Counted from the stretch's first letter, positions 1-9,423 are shown. The stretch: DNA of 64,000 nucleotides from Streptosporangiales bacterium (GCA_009379825.1 WHTA01000005.1:88132-152131), one strand, 5' to 3'. Notes: generated by a model not told the origin, from the letters alone. A program made the numbers and translations.

Positions 1-1
1 C

Positions 2-1219
2 GGCTGTCGGCCGGTCGCCGCCGACGTGGACGGCGATCGCGTGCGGTCCGTCCTGTTGCGCGACGCCGCAGGCGACACCGCCGAGGTGACCGCAGGTTAC
101 GTGCTCGACGCGACGGAGACCGGCGAGCTGTTGCCGCTCACCGGCACCGAGTACGTCACCGGGTTCGAGGCCGCGGCGGAGACCAGTGAGCCACATGGCG
201 CGGCGCAGGCGCAACCACTGAACATGCAGGCGGTCTCGGTGTGCCTGGTAGTCGACCACCGCGCGGGTGAGGACCACACGATCGACCGGCCGGCGAACTA
301 CGCCTTCTGGCGTGACTACCAGCCGAGCTACTGGCCGGACCGACTGCTCAGCTGGACGGCGCCCGATCCACGCACCCTCGAGCCGGTCACCCGTCAGTTC
401 CTGCCCAATCCGGACGACCGCAGCGCACACATGTTCGCCGACCAGAGCAAGGATGCCGGCGACAAGGAACTGTGGACCTTCCGCAGGATCGCCGCGCGAC
501 GCACCTTCACCGAAGGTTTCCTCGCCAGCGACACATGCCTCGTCAACTGGCCGATGATCGACTACCTCGCAGGCCCGATCTTCGAGGTCGACGATGCCGA
601 AGCAGCCAGGCACGTGGCAGGCGCCCGCGAGCTGAGCCTCTCGATGCTGTACTGGATGCAGACCGAGGCGCCACGTGCCGACGGTGGCACAGGGTTCCCC
701 GGCCTACGGCCACGCGGCGACCTGATCGGCACCACCGACGGGCTGGCATTGGCGCCGTACGTCAGGGAGTCCAGGCGCATCCGTGCCAAGTACACGGTCG
801 TCGAGCAGGACCTCTCACTGACCGTACGCGGTAACCACGGTGCGGTCAGGTACGAGGACTCGGTCGGCGTAGGCAGCTACCGAATCGACCTGCACCCGTC
901 CACCGGCGGCGACAACTACATCGACGTGGCCGGCTCACCGTTCGAGATCCCGTTGCGGTCGCTGGTGCCCGTGCGGATGCGGAACCTGCTGCCCGCGGCG
1001 AAGAACATCGGCACCACCCACATCACCAACGGGTGCTACCGCCTACACCCCGTCGAGTGGAACATCGGCGAGGTCGCCGGCACGCTCGCCGCGTTCTGCC
1101 TGAGCGACGGACACACACCTGAGGAAGTGGCCGACAAACCCGAGGTGTTCGCGGAGCTGCAGCGCCTGCTGCACCACGTCGGCGTAGAGACCCGATGGCC
1201 GGAGATCGAAGGCTACTGA
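2..1219 (+). CDS. FAD-dependent oxidoreductase, 5' end outside the window
   Basis: The frame is open from the window edge, so the first in-window GTG (26) is probably not the true start and the N-terminal Rossmann motif lies upstream. What is visible is the body and C-terminus of a FAD_oxidored-type flavoprotein: 'VLDATETGELLPLTG' near the start, then an aromatic-rich substrate region, then the conserved C-terminal block with 'SPFEIPLRSLVP', 'AAKNIGTTHITNGCYR' and 'VEWNIGEVAGTLAAF', which in this family contacts the flavin. It is followed after 32 bp by a second flavoprotein and then by a peptide-type ABC importer, so a role in oxidising an imported compound is inferred. The substrate is not evident. 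Confidence 0.8.
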   Translation, partial: GCRPVAADVDGDRVRSVLLRDAAGDTAEVTAGYVLDATETGELLPLTGTEYVTGFEAAAETSEPHGAAQAQPLNMQAVSVCLVVDHRAGEDHTIDRPANYAFWRDYQPSYWPDRLLSWTAPDPRTLEPVTRQFLPNPDDRSAHMFADQSKDAGDKELWTFRRIAARRTFTEGFLASDTCLVNWPMIDYLAGPIFEVDDAEAARHVAGARELSLSMLYWMQTEAPRADGGTGFPGLRPRGDLIGTTDGLALAPYVRESRRIRAKYTVVEQDLSLTVRGNHGAVRYEDSVGVGSYRIDLHPSTGGDNYIDVAGSPFEIPLRSLVPVRMRNLLPAAKNIGTTHITNGCYRLHPVEWNIGEVAGTLAAFCLSDGHTPEEVADKPEVFAELQRLLHHVGVETRWPEIEGY

Positions 1220-1251
1220 TCTCGCGAAACACAATGAAGTGAGGCGAACCC

Positions 1252-2667
1252 ATGACTGACGATGTCGAGCTGCGGATCAGCGCTCCGGTACGGGCGAGGA
1301 CCGACGTCCTCGTCGTCGGCGCCGGCCCTGCCGGCCTCGCCGCGGCCATCGCGAGCGCTCGGCAGGGTGCCAGGACAATGCTGGTCGAGCGGTACGGATA
1401 CGTCGGAGGCAACCTGACCGCAGGGCTCGTCGGCCCGTGCATGACGTCGTACAGCCTGGACGGTAGCCAGCAACTCATCAAGGGCATCTTCGAGGAACTG
1501 GTGCTGCGGATGGAGGCCGAGGACGCGGCCATCCACCCGTCGCGGATCCCCGGCGGCAGCCCCTACTCGGGTTTCATCAGCTTCGGCCACGAGAAGGTCA
1601 CCCCGTTCGACCCGGAGGCGGTGAAGGCCATCGGGGCGGAGATGTGCCTGGAAGCCGGCGTCGAGCTGCTGTTGCACACCTCGGTCGTGCAGGCGAGGAC
1701 CGCAGGCGGCCGGGTGACTGGCGTCGTCGTCGCGAGCAAGTCCGGGCTCGAGGTGCTCGAAGCAGACGTCGTCGTCGACTGCTCCGCGGATGCCGACGTA
1801 GCCGCGACGGCGGGCGCCGAGATTCTCCAGGGCCGCGACGAGGACGGCCTCACCCAACCGATGACGCTCTTCTTCCGGATCGGTAACGTCGACGACGCCG
1901 TCGTCGAGGAGTACGTCGCCGCACATCCGGACGACATCCGCCCGTTCGCATCGATCGTCGCGGAGGCCACGAAGACAGGCGAGTTCACCGTGCCCCGTCG
2001 CGGCATCGGCATCTACAAGACACTGCGCTCGGGCGTATGGCGGGTGAATACCACCCGCGTGCACCGGGTCGACGCGACCGACGTCGGTGACCTCACCCGA
2101 GCCGAGATCGAGGGACGCAGGCAGGTGACCAGCCTGATGGCGTTCTTCCGGCGCCGGCTGCCCGGTTTCGCCGACTGCGTACTGCTCGACACCGCGGCCA
2201 CCATCGGGGTACGTGAGTCACGCCGCATCCGCGGCGAGTACACGTTGACCCTCGACGACCTGGCTACCGGCCGCGAGTTCGACGACGTGATCGGGCTGTG
2301 CGGGTATCCGGTCGACATCCACAGTCCGACAGGTAGCGGTGGCGGGGTCGACGACAGCGCAGCCACCGCGGGTGCGTACCAGATCCCATACCGCTCGCTG
2401 GTGCCGACGCATCCGGAGCAGCTACTCGTCGCCGGCCGGTGTGTGTCGGCGACGCACGAGGCACTCGGCGCGATCCGGGTGATGCCACCGGCGTTCGCCA
2501 TGGGCCAGGCCGCGGGCACGGCCGCCGCACTTGCCGTACGTGACGGCGTGCCGCCGCGTGCCGTCGACGTGGCAGCGCTCCAGCGCCAGTTGCTCGACGA
2601 CGCCGCCTACCTCGGACCGCGGTACGAGACGGTCACGGCACACGAAGGCCGCAGCGGGGAGGGCTGA
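1252..2667 (+). CDS. FAD-dependent oxidoreductase (FAD_oxidored family)
   Basis: This is a complete 471-residue flavoprotein. A dinucleotide-binding motif 'VVGAGPAGLAAAIASA' lies at about residues 20-36, followed by 'ERYGYVGGNLTAG', the usual FAD signature of the FAD_oxidored (FAD-dependent dehydrogenase) group. The C-terminal part has 'YQIPYRSLVPTHPEQLLVAG' and 'IRVMPPAFAMGQAAGTAAAL', matching the second FAD-contact block. The ATG at 1252 follows 'GTGAGG' at a suitable distance. It shares the family of the preceding gene and ends 3 bp before the first permease gene, so the pair is probably co-transcribed with the transporter. The reaction is unknown; such enzymes oxidise hydroxy or amino compounds. 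Confidence 0.88.
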   Translation: MTDDVELRISAPVRARTDVLVVGAGPAGLAAAIASARQGARTMLVERYGYVGGNLTAGLVGPCMTSYSLDGSQQLIKGIFEELVLRMEAEDAAIHPSRIPGGSPYSGFISFGHEKVTPFDPEAVKAIGAEMCLEAGVELLLHTSVVQARTAGGRVTGVVVASKSGLEVLEADVVVDCSADADVAATAGAEILQGRDEDGLTQPMTLFFRIGNVDDAVVEEYVAAHPDDIRPFASIVAEATKTGEFTVPRRGIGIYKTLRSGVWRVNTTRVHRVDATDVGDLTRAEIEGRRQVTSLMAFFRRRLPGFADCVLLDTAATIGVRESRRIRGEYTLTLDDLATGREFDDVIGLCGYPVDIHSPTGSGGGVDDSAATAGAYQIPYRSLVPTHPEQLLVAGRCVSATHEALGAIRVMPPAFAMGQAAGTAAALAVRDGVPPRAVDVAALQRQLLDDAAYLGPRYETVTAHEGRSGEG

Positions 2668-2670
2668 CCG

Positions 2671-3600
2671 ATGGCCGGCTACCTGGCTCGCAGAGTGGCG
2701 CAGTCGGTGCTGGTGATCTGGGGGGCGCTCACCATCGTCTTCGTCGTCGTACGCGTAATACCCGGCGATCCCGCCGCGCTACTGCTCGGACCGACGGCGA
2801 CACGCGAGCAACTCGCGAGGACGCGCGAGAGTTTCGGCCTGGACCGGCCATTGCCCGAGCAGTACTTCTCGTACCTGCTCGACGTGCTCCGCCTCGACTT
2901 CGGCGAGTCGGTGCGGCTCGGCGGGCCGGCCATGGCCGAGGTGTTGCAGCGGCTGCCGGCCACTCTGTCGCTCGCCTTCGCGGCGCTGGCGTTGACCGTC
3001 GCCGTCAGCTTCCCCCTCGGCGTGCTCGCCGCACGCCGGCCGCACAACGTCGGCGGCAGGCTGATCTCCGTGTTCTCCCTCGCCGGCCAGGGCATGCCCC
3101 AGTTCTGGGTAGGGATCATGCTGATCCTCCTGCTCTCCGCGACACTGCGCTGGCTGCCGGCGTCCGGTTTCACGTCATTGGCGGGTCTGATCATGCCGGC
3201 GACGGCGCTCGCACTGCCGTTCATCGGTTGGCTCATCCGGTCCGTGCGCAGCGGGGTCATCGACGAGCTCGGCAAGGACTACGTCCGCACCGCCAACGCC
3301 AAAGGCCTCCTCGACGGCACAGTGTTCTACGGCCATGTGCTCCGTAACACGCTCGTGCCCATCACCACGGTCGTCGGCCTGCTGCTCGGCATCTTCATCG
3401 GCAACGCGGTGATCGTCGAGGTCGTCTTCGCGTGGCCCGGCGTAGGCCGGCTGCTCGTCGATGCCATCACCTACCGCGACTACTCCGTCGTGCAAGCCGC
3501 CGTCGCGGTGATCACCGTCGTCTACGTGTTGCTCAACCTGGCCGTCGATGTGCTCTACACGTACCTCGATCCGCGAGTGCGCTTCCAGGAAGGCAGGTGA
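2671..3600 (+). CDS. ABC transporter permease, DppB/OppB type
   Basis: A 309-residue inner-membrane permease of the peptide/nickel importer family (BPD_transp_1). It opens with 'MAGYLARRVAQSVLVIWGAL' and has about six hydrophobic segments. The DppB hallmark 'VIPGDPAA' lies in the first periplasmic stretch, and the cytoplasmic EAA-type loop 'DYVRTANAKGLLDGTVFYGH' at about residues 200-220 contacts the ATPase. The ATG starts 3 bp after the flavoprotein stop and the next permease follows by 5 bp, so it belongs to one five-gene importer set. The cargo is not shown by the sequence; peptides or other small amine- or acid-bearing compounds are typical. Confidence 0.93.
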   Translation: MAGYLARRVAQSVLVIWGALTIVFVVVRVIPGDPAALLLGPTATREQLARTRESFGLDRPLPEQYFSYLLDVLRLDFGESVRLGGPAMAEVLQRLPATLSLAFAALALTVAVSFPLGVLAARRPHNVGGRLISVFSLAGQGMPQFWVGIMLILLLSATLRWLPASGFTSLAGLIMPATALALPFIGWLIRSVRSGVIDELGKDYVRTANAKGLLDGTVFYGHVLRNTLVPITTVVGLLLGIFIGNAVIVEVVFAWPGVGRLLVDAITYRDYSVVQAAVAVITVVYVLLNLAVDVLYTYLDPRVRFQEGR

Positions 3601-3604
3601 CCAC

Positions 3605-4474
3605 GTGGCAACGCTCTCCCGCCCTACCGGCATGCAGTTGACACTACGGCGAGTCCCGCTGCGCGTCGCGCTGCCGGGCGCCGTCGTCGCGTTGTACGTC
3701 ATCGCCGCGACACTCGGACCGATCGTCCGCCCGTACGAGGCGTCGCAGACCAACGTCGTCGACCGGCTGCTGCCCCCGGGGGCCACACTCGCCAACGGCA
3801 GCACCGCATGGTTCGGCACCGACCAAGTCGGCCGCGACCTCCTCGCGCAGGTGCTCGCCGGTGCGCGGGTGTCGCTCGTCGTGGCAGCTGCCACGATCGT
3901 GTTGGGCGGCGCACTCGGACTGTTGCTCGGCCTGCTCTCCGGCTACTTCGGGCGCTGGATCGACAGCATCATCATGCGGCTCGGTGACATCCAGCTCGCG
4001 TTCCCCAGCATCCTACTGGCGATCCTGATCGCCGGTGTGCTCGGCCCCAGCGTCGTGAACGTCATCCTGACGCTTGCGATCACCCGCTGGGTGATATTCG
4101 CCCGTGTGGTACGTGCATCCGCGCTCGTCGCGAAACGAAGGGAATCCGTCGACGGCGCCAAGGTACTCGGCGTCTCGACCGGTCGGATCCTGTGGCGCTA
4201 CATCCTCCCCGACGTGCTCGGCCCGCTGCTCGTGGTGGCCACCGTGCAGGTCGGCCTGATGATCATCGCGGAGGCGTCGCTGAGCTTCCTCGGCCTGGGC
4301 GTGCCTACGTCGCAGGCCTCGTGGGGCTCCACCATCGCCGCCGGCCGCGACTACCTCGACACCGCTTGGTGGATCGCTGCGGTCCCCGGCCTGGCGATGG
4401 CCCTGCTCGTGGTCTGCGTCGGCGTGCTCGGCGACGCACTGCGGCACCGCACCGATCCGACCGTCGATCTCTAG
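3605..4474 (+). CDS. ABC transporter permease, DppC/OppC type
   Basis: The second permease of the importer, 289 residues when started at GTG 3605. That start lies 5 bp after the DppB-like stop and behind 'AGGCAGGTGA'; a longer frame from 3548 would overlap the upstream gene and lacks a good ribosome site. The sequence has an N-terminal membrane segment, the DppC-type 'WFGTDQVGRDLLAQVLAGAR' block, several further membrane spans, and the EAA loop 'ESVDGAKVLGVSTGRILWRY'. The C-terminal 'SFLGLGVPTSQASWG' is characteristic of DppC/OppC. It pairs with the preceding permease to form the translocation channel. Confidence 0.92.
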   Translation: MATLSRPTGMQLTLRRVPLRVALPGAVVALYVIAATLGPIVRPYEASQTNVVDRLLPPGATLANGSTAWFGTDQVGRDLLAQVLAGARVSLVVAAATIVLGGALGLLLGLLSGYFGRWIDSIIMRLGDIQLAFPSILLAILIAGVLGPSVVNVILTLAITRWVIFARVVRASALVAKRRESVDGAKVLGVSTGRILWRYILPDVLGPLLVVATVQVGLMIIAEASLSFLGLGVPTSQASWGSTIAAGRDYLDTAWWIAAVPGLAMALLVVCVGVLGDALRHRTDPTVDL

Positions 4475-4495
4475 CCTCCGGAAGGGACACCCGCA

Positions 4496-6031
4496 ATGTC
4501 ACCAAACAGCTTCAGCCGCCGCGACTTCCTGCGCACCACCGCGTTCTCCGTCGGTGGACTCACCGTGCTCGGCCTCACCGGCTGCGGCATGACGGAGGAG
4601 TCGGACGTCAGCGGTGCCGGCGCAAGCACACTGACGGCTGCGTTCATCCGACCGATCATCTCGCTCGATCCGCACGGACCGAGCGATGTAGACGAGGGCA
4701 CGCTGCTCGCCTGCAGACACATCTTCGACACGCTCGTACGCCGCGACGGCAAGAAGCTGGTACCGAACGTGGCAAGCAAGTGGAGTCAGCCGAACCCCAC
4801 GACCTGGGTGTTCGAGCTCCGCGACGACGTCATGTTCCACGACGGCAACAAGCTCACCGCAGAAGACGTCAAGGCATCGCTGGAGCGCGTCGCCGGCTCG
4901 GACACCCCGCAGGCAGAGCTCTGGGCAACGCTGAAGGACGTCACCACGGAAGGTCCGCACAAGTTGCGGATCACGACCGAGCGGCCACTGGGCACCATGC
5001 TGGCCAGCCTGACACTGCTCTTCGTCGCGCCGGCGGACAAGCTCGGCGAGAAGGGCTTCTTCGACAAGCCCATCGGCAGCGGCCCGTTCCGTGTCGACTC
5101 CTACACCGCGTCGGACCACCTGAACCTGTCGGCCGCGAAGAAGTACTGGGGTACCGGCTCGAAGCTGAAGAAGCTGAAGCTGCCGTTCATCCCGGAGAAC
5201 TCCACGAGGCTCACCTCGCTGAAGAGCGGCGAGGTGGACCTCACCTGGACCATCCCGCCGGACCAGATGGAGAGCATGAAGGGCTCGGTCGATCTCGACA
5301 TCAGCAGCGTGCCGAGTTTCGTGTACTACTTCAACTGGTTCAACTGCGGCCGGAAACCCTTTACCGACAAGCGGGTTCGCCAGGCGATGTGGCACGCACT
5401 CGATGTGCGGAAGATCGTCAACAGCCTGTTCAAGGACACCGCCGACGTGATTAAGGCGCCGATCCCTTCCACAGTATTCGGCTACGCAGAACAGCAGCCG
5501 TACGAGTACGACCCGGCGAAGGCGAAGCAGCTACTCGCCGACGCGGGCTACCCGAACGGCTTCTCGACCAGCCTGATGTGGCCGCGCAACATGTCACCGG
5601 AGATCAAGTCGCTCGCGGAGTCGTTCACGACCTACTGGAAGAAGATCGGGGTGAAGGTGAAGCTCGAGGAGCTCGAACAGGCAGCATGGCTGAAGCGGCT
5701 CCTGGACCTCGACTGGGACATGGACCTCCAGACGAACGGTGTCACCACCGGCGACGCCGACTACACGCTCGGCCGGTTGTACACGACTGATGCCAACCGG
5801 CTCGGCTACTCCAACAAGGAGCTCGACGACATCCTGCACTCCGCCAGGAGCGCGACCGACCAACAGGAACGCAAGGCCCTGTACCGCAAGGCATGCAAGA
5901 TCCTGTGGGAGGACGCCCCTGGCATCTACCCGGTACAGCTGAACTCGACCTACGGCATGCGTACGGGCATCAAGGGCTTCGAGCCTTCACCGGACAACCA
6001 GCCGGTCCTCACCCGGGTCAGCAAGGGCTGA
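4496..6031 (+). CDS. Peptide-type ABC importer substrate-binding lipoprotein
   Basis: A 511-residue SBP_bac_5 (family 5 extracellular solute-binding) protein. The N-terminus carries a Tat-type twin-arginine signal 'SRRDFLRTTAF' and then a lipobox 'LTGC' at about residues 28-31, so it should be exported folded and lipid-anchored outside the membrane. The mature part has the DppA-like 'PHGPSDVDEG', 'WVFELRDDVMFHDGNKLTAE' and a C-terminal 'ALYRKACKILWEDAPGIYPV'. It sits between the permeases and ATPases. Export through Tat rather than Sec is fairly common for actinobacterial binding proteins. The ligand cannot be read from the sequence. Confidence 0.93.
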   Translation: MSPNSFSRRDFLRTTAFSVGGLTVLGLTGCGMTEESDVSGAGASTLTAAFIRPIISLDPHGPSDVDEGTLLACRHIFDTLVRRDGKKLVPNVASKWSQPNPTTWVFELRDDVMFHDGNKLTAEDVKASLERVAGSDTPQAELWATLKDVTTEGPHKLRITTERPLGTMLASLTLLFVAPADKLGEKGFFDKPIGSGPFRVDSYTASDHLNLSAAKKYWGTGSKLKKLKLPFIPENSTRLTSLKSGEVDLTWTIPPDQMESMKGSVDLDISSVPSFVYYFNWFNCGRKPFTDKRVRQAMWHALDVRKIVNSLFKDTADVIKAPIPSTVFGYAEQQPYEYDPAKAKQLLADAGYPNGFSTSLMWPRNMSPEIKSLAESFTTYWKKIGVKVKLEELEQAAWLKRLLDLDWDMDLQTNGVTTGDADYTLGRLYTTDANRLGYSNKELDDILHSARSATDQQERKALYRKACKILWEDAPGIYPVQLNSTYGMRTGIKGFEPSPDNQPVLTRVSKG

Positions 6032-6033
6032 CG

Positions 6034-7089
6034 ATGAACGCACCGGGTACTCAGCTCCGCGGCGGCGACGCGAACCTGCTCACCGTCAGGGACCTGGCCG
6101 TCGACTTCACGACGGGGCGTGGCCCGCTGCGCGCGGTCGACGGTGTCTCCTTCGACGTGTCCCGCGGCCAGACAGTGGCTCTGGTCGGTGAGTCCGGCAG
6201 CGGGAAGAGCACCACGGGCCTGGCCGTCATGGGCCTGCTCCCCCGCACCAAGAGCACCGTCGCGGACGGCACGGTCTCGTTCCTCGGCAACGACATCACG
6301 GCGGCGCACGACAAGGTGATGCGCGACCTCAGGGGCGCACACGTGTCCATGGTGTTCCAGGACCCGTTGAGCGCACTCAACCCGGTGCTGACGATCGGCA
6401 AGCAGCTGCGGGAGATGTTCACCCGCCACAGGGGAATGTCCAGCCGCCAGGCCAGAGAAGCCGCCATCGAGCTGTTGCACAGAGTCCGGATGCCCGACCC
6501 GGAACGCCGGTACCGGCAGTACCCGCAGCAGTTCTCCGGCGGGATGCGACAACGCGTCGTCATCGCCATGGCGCTCGCACTCGAGCCGGAGCTGATCATC
6601 GCGGACGAGCCCACGACGGCGCTCGACGTCACGGTGCAGGCGAGGATCATGGCACTGTTGCGCCACCTCACCGCCGAGCAGGGCTCGGGACTCCTACTCG
6701 TCACCCACGACCTCGCCGTGGTCGCAGAGAGCGCGGACCAGATCTACGTGATGTACGCCGGCCGGGTCATGGAGAGCGGGCCCATCCGACCCGTCTACAC
6801 GCGGCCGGCGAACCCGTACACCGTCGGCCTGCTCGCCTCAGCCCCGACGCTCTCGGCGGTGGACCGGCCGCTGCACCCGATCCCCGGCAAACCGCCTGAC
6901 CCGACGGAGCGGCCGGTCGGCTGTGCATTCCATCCGCGCTGTCCACTCGCGACCGCGAGGTGTCGTGAGGAACAGCCGCCGTTGCGCGAGATCGCACCGG
7001 GACGGCTCAGCGCCTGTCACTTCGCGGAGGAGGTGCATGCAGGTGGCCACGACCAATCCCTCGCCACCAGAGCTGCTGCGAGTCAGTGA
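6034..7089 (+). CDS. ABC importer ATPase, DppD/OppD type
   Basis: A 351-residue ATPase starting at ATG 6034, two bases after the binding-protein stop; the frame is open further upstream but would overlap that gene. It has Walker A 'GESGSGKSTTG', the Q-loop 'MVFQDPLSALNP', the signature 'FSGGMRQRV', Walker B 'LIIADEPTTALDV' and the H-loop 'LLVTHDLAVV'. The C-terminus carries the oligo_HPY extension with 'CAFHPRCPLATARC', whose cysteines bind an iron-sulfur cluster in several DppD proteins. It forms a heterodimer with the next gene product, whose coding region overlaps its 3' end. Confidence 0.94.
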   Translation: MNAPGTQLRGGDANLLTVRDLAVDFTTGRGPLRAVDGVSFDVSRGQTVALVGESGSGKSTTGLAVMGLLPRTKSTVADGTVSFLGNDITAAHDKVMRDLRGAHVSMVFQDPLSALNPVLTIGKQLREMFTRHRGMSSRQAREAAIELLHRVRMPDPERRYRQYPQQFSGGMRQRVVIAMALALEPELIIADEPTTALDVTVQARIMALLRHLTAEQGSGLLLVTHDLAVVAESADQIYVMYAGRVMESGPIRPVYTRPANPYTVGLLASAPTLSAVDRPLHPIPGKPPDPTERPVGCAFHPRCPLATARCREEQPPLREIAPGRLSACHFAEEVHAGGHDQSLATRAAASQ

Positions 7090-8071
7090 CCTGGTCACCA
7101 CCTTCCAGCTCAGGCGGGGCCTGTCCGGACGTGGCAGCCGGGTCGTGCACGCGGTCTCCGGCGTATCGTTCAGCGTCGCCGCGGGCGAGACGTTCGGACT
7201 GGTCGGTGAGTCGGGTTGCGGCAAATCCACGGTCGCACGCACCATCGTCGGCCTGGAACGGCCGAGCTCCGGCACCGTCGTGGTCGACGGACAGGACGTG
7301 CACGACGCCTCCAGGGCGTCGGTGCGCGCGGCCAAGCGCGCGGTCCAGATGGTCTTCCAGGATCCCTACTCGTCGTTGAACCCGCGGATGACCGTCCGAC
7401 AACTGTTGACCGAAGCGTGGCTGGTGCACTCGGGCATCGTGCCGCGCGGCGAGTGGGACACGGAGGTGCACCGACTGCTCGACCTGGTCGGGCTGCCGGC
7501 CGAGTCGGCCGACCGCTACCCGGCGCAGTTCTCCGGCGGCCAGCTGCAACGCATCAGCATCGCGCGCGCCCTTGCCGTACGACCACGCCTGCTGATCGCG
7601 GACGAGGCGGTCTCGGCGCTCGACGTGTCCATCCAGGCACAGGTGCTGAACCTGCTGGCCGAGCTACAGCGCGAGCTCGGCCTCGCCCTGGTGTTCATCT
7701 CCCACGACCTGTCAGTCGTGCGGCATCTCTGCCAACGGGTGGCGGTCATGTACCTGGGCAAGCTCGTGGAGATCGGCGAGGTCGAGCAGATCTACCGCGA
7801 ACCGACGCACCCGTACACCCAGACGCTGATCAACGCCGTACCCGACCTCTACCCGTGGCAGGTGACTCGGACGCCGACCCCCACGACCGACGACGACATC
7901 CCCTCTCCCACCGACCCGCCGTCCGGCTGCCGGTTCCGCACTCGCTGCTGGAAGGCGACGCAACGCTGCGCCGAAGAGGAACCGGCCCTCGATGATCGCG
8001 GCCTCTCGCACCCGTCCGCCTGCCACTTCGCCTCACTGCCAGAGCTCACCGACACCCTGGAGAACAGATGA
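7037..8071 (+). CDS. ABC importer ATPase, DppF/OppF type
   Basis: A 344-residue ATPase. I chose ATG 7037 because it follows 'GGAGGAGGTGC' and gives the usual DppF N-terminus 'LLRVSDLVTTFQLRRG'; this makes it overlap the end of the partner ATPase by 53 bp. Walker A is 'GESGCGKSTVA', the Q-loop 'MVFQDPYSSLNPR', the signature 'FSGGQLQRISIARAL', Walker B 'LLIADEAVSALDVS' and the H-loop 'VFISHDLSVV'. The C-terminal 'CRFRTRCWKATQRC' is the oligo_HPY cysteine motif. It completes a five-component importer. The stop overlaps the start of the next gene by 4 bp. Confidence 0.94.
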   Translation: MQVATTNPSPPELLRVSDLVTTFQLRRGLSGRGSRVVHAVSGVSFSVAAGETFGLVGESGCGKSTVARTIVGLERPSSGTVVVDGQDVHDASRASVRAAKRAVQMVFQDPYSSLNPRMTVRQLLTEAWLVHSGIVPRGEWDTEVHRLLDLVGLPAESADRYPAQFSGGQLQRISIARALAVRPRLLIADEAVSALDVSIQAQVLNLLAELQRELGLALVFISHDLSVVRHLCQRVAVMYLGKLVEIGEVEQIYREPTHPYTQTLINAVPDLYPWQVTRTPTPTTDDDIPSPTDPPSGCRFRTRCWKATQRCAEEEPALDDRGLSHPSACHFASLPELTDTLENR

Positions 8072-8874
8072 ACCAGCCCGTCGCCGTCGCACCGAGCAGT
8101 TGGGACTGCTTCGCTCCCGACACCTTCGCGGACCAGGTCACGCTGGTCACGGGTGCCGCAGGCGGCATGGGGCGAGAGGTGGCACGTGCCTTCCACCAGC
8201 TCGGCGCACATGTCTGGTTGAGCGACCTGGACGGTGCCGCCCTGGAAACGACGGCGAAGGAGCTCCGCACGCCGGCTGGTCCCGAACTGGCCGTCTTCCC
8301 CGCCGACGTCGCGGACCCGTCGGCCGTTGCCGAGCTCTACCGCAGGATCGACGAGCGGCACGGACGGATCGACAACGTCGTATCGTGCGCCGCTGTGATC
8401 ACGGCTGCGGCCGCGCTGGAGATGAGCACTGAGCACTGGGACCGGGTGTTGCGGATCAACCTGATCGGCACGTTCTCCGTGCTCCAGGAAGCCGTGCGCC
8501 GGATGACGGCGCGAGGCACCGGTCAGATCGTCGCCGTCGCGTCCGACGCCGGCAAGAGAGGCGGTGGTGGCCTGGTCGCGGACGCCGCCTACGCGGCATC
8601 CAAGGCCGGGGTCCTCTCCGTGGTGAAGTCGCTGGCGAGGGAGTTCGCCGGCACCGGTGTCAGGATCAACGCTCTCACTCCGGGCCCGACGGACACCCCC
8701 ATGCACGGCAGCCTCAGCGACGCGCTCAAGGAACGGATCGCCGCCGGGCTGCCGATCGGGCGGATGGGCCACCCCAAGGACATGGCAGCAGCAATCGCCT
8801 TCCTCTGCTCACCCGCGGCCGCTTTCATATACGGCGCATCGCTGAACGTCGACGGCGGCGCGATGTTCGAGTGA
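8068..8874 (+). CDS. SDR-family NAD(P)-dependent oxidoreductase
   Basis: A 268-residue classical short-chain dehydrogenase. The cofactor motif 'TGAAGGMGREVA' is at about residues 28-39, 'NVVSCAA' replaces the NNAG element, and the active site has a serine in 'VAVASDAGKRG' and 'YAASKAG' at about residue 172. The C-terminus 'YGASLNVDGGAMFE' is typical. The start overlaps the DppF-like stop by 4 bp (ATGA), so it is translationally coupled to the importer and probably acts on the imported compound or a product of the two upstream flavoproteins. The substrate is unknown. Confidence 0.9.
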   Translation: MNQPVAVAPSSWDCFAPDTFADQVTLVTGAAGGMGREVARAFHQLGAHVWLSDLDGAALETTAKELRTPAGPELAVFPADVADPSAVAELYRRIDERHGRIDNVVSCAAVITAAAALEMSTEHWDRVLRINLIGTFSVLQEAVRRMTARGTGQIVAVASDAGKRGGGGLVADAAYAASKAGVLSVVKSLAREFAGTGVRINALTPGPTDTPMHGSLSDALKERIAAGLPIGRMGHPKDMAAAIAFLCSPAAAFIYGASLNVDGGAMFE

Positions 8875-8906
8875 CGTTAGCATCGCCGGGAACGTGAGGT
8901 GGTGTG

Positions 8907-9403
8907 ATGGACGGACGAGTGGCGTTGCGGGCGTTCCTCGATGGGGACGTGGACTTCCTGGAGCGGCTCTGCACGGACCCGGATGCGTTGGGCGCGTTCG
9001 AGTGGGCCGGCTTCGTCGATCCGAAGAGGCGGCGCAGGCGGTGGGAACGGGACGGCTACATCAGCTACGAGTCACCGCGCTCGCCGTAGTCGTCGACGGG
9101 GAGGTTGCGGGCATGGTTTCGTGGCGTCCGCAGGACCGGGTCGGCCCCGGTGGCGTCTGCTACGAGATCGGCGTCGCCCTGCTGCCCGAGTACCGCGGCT
9201 GCGGGCTCGGCGCCGAGACGCACCGCGTACTCGTCGACCACCTCTTCAGGTTCACCGCCGCGCACCGGCTGGAGGCCAGCGTGGAGGCCGGCAACACCGC
9301 GGAGGAGCGGACGTTGGAGAAGCTCGGCTTCCGTCGCGAGGGCGTCCTGCGCGAGATCGGCTGGCGCGACGGCGTCATCTACGGCCTGCTGCGACCGAGC
9401 TGA
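8907..9403 (+). pseudogene. GNAT-family N-acetyltransferase, single frameshift
   Basis: The N-terminal part (from ATG 8907, after 'GAGGTGGTGTG') reads 'MDGRVALRAFLDGDVDFLER' and 'FEWAGFVDPKRRRRRWERDG' and stops at about 9089. The rest of the acetyltransferase continues in another frame: 'VTALAVVVDGEVAGMVSW', then the acetyl-CoA site 'LLPEYRGCGLGAETHRVLVD' and 'SVEAGNTAEERTLEKLGFRR', ending at 9403. Together they make a normal RimJ/RimL-like GNAT of about 165 residues with one missing base near 9070-9080. It is either a recent pseudogene or a base-calling error. The protein would acetylate a small molecule or N-terminus; the target is unknown. Confidence 0.75.
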
Positions 9404-9423
9404 CGGTGACCGCGGCGAGCCGG

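Noticed and set aside
7030..7042. GTGCATGCAG at the DppF start, resembling the TTGCATGCAA operator
   Set aside because: It lies inside coding sequence, has one poor half-site, and belongs to an unrelated operon; chance resemblance is likely.
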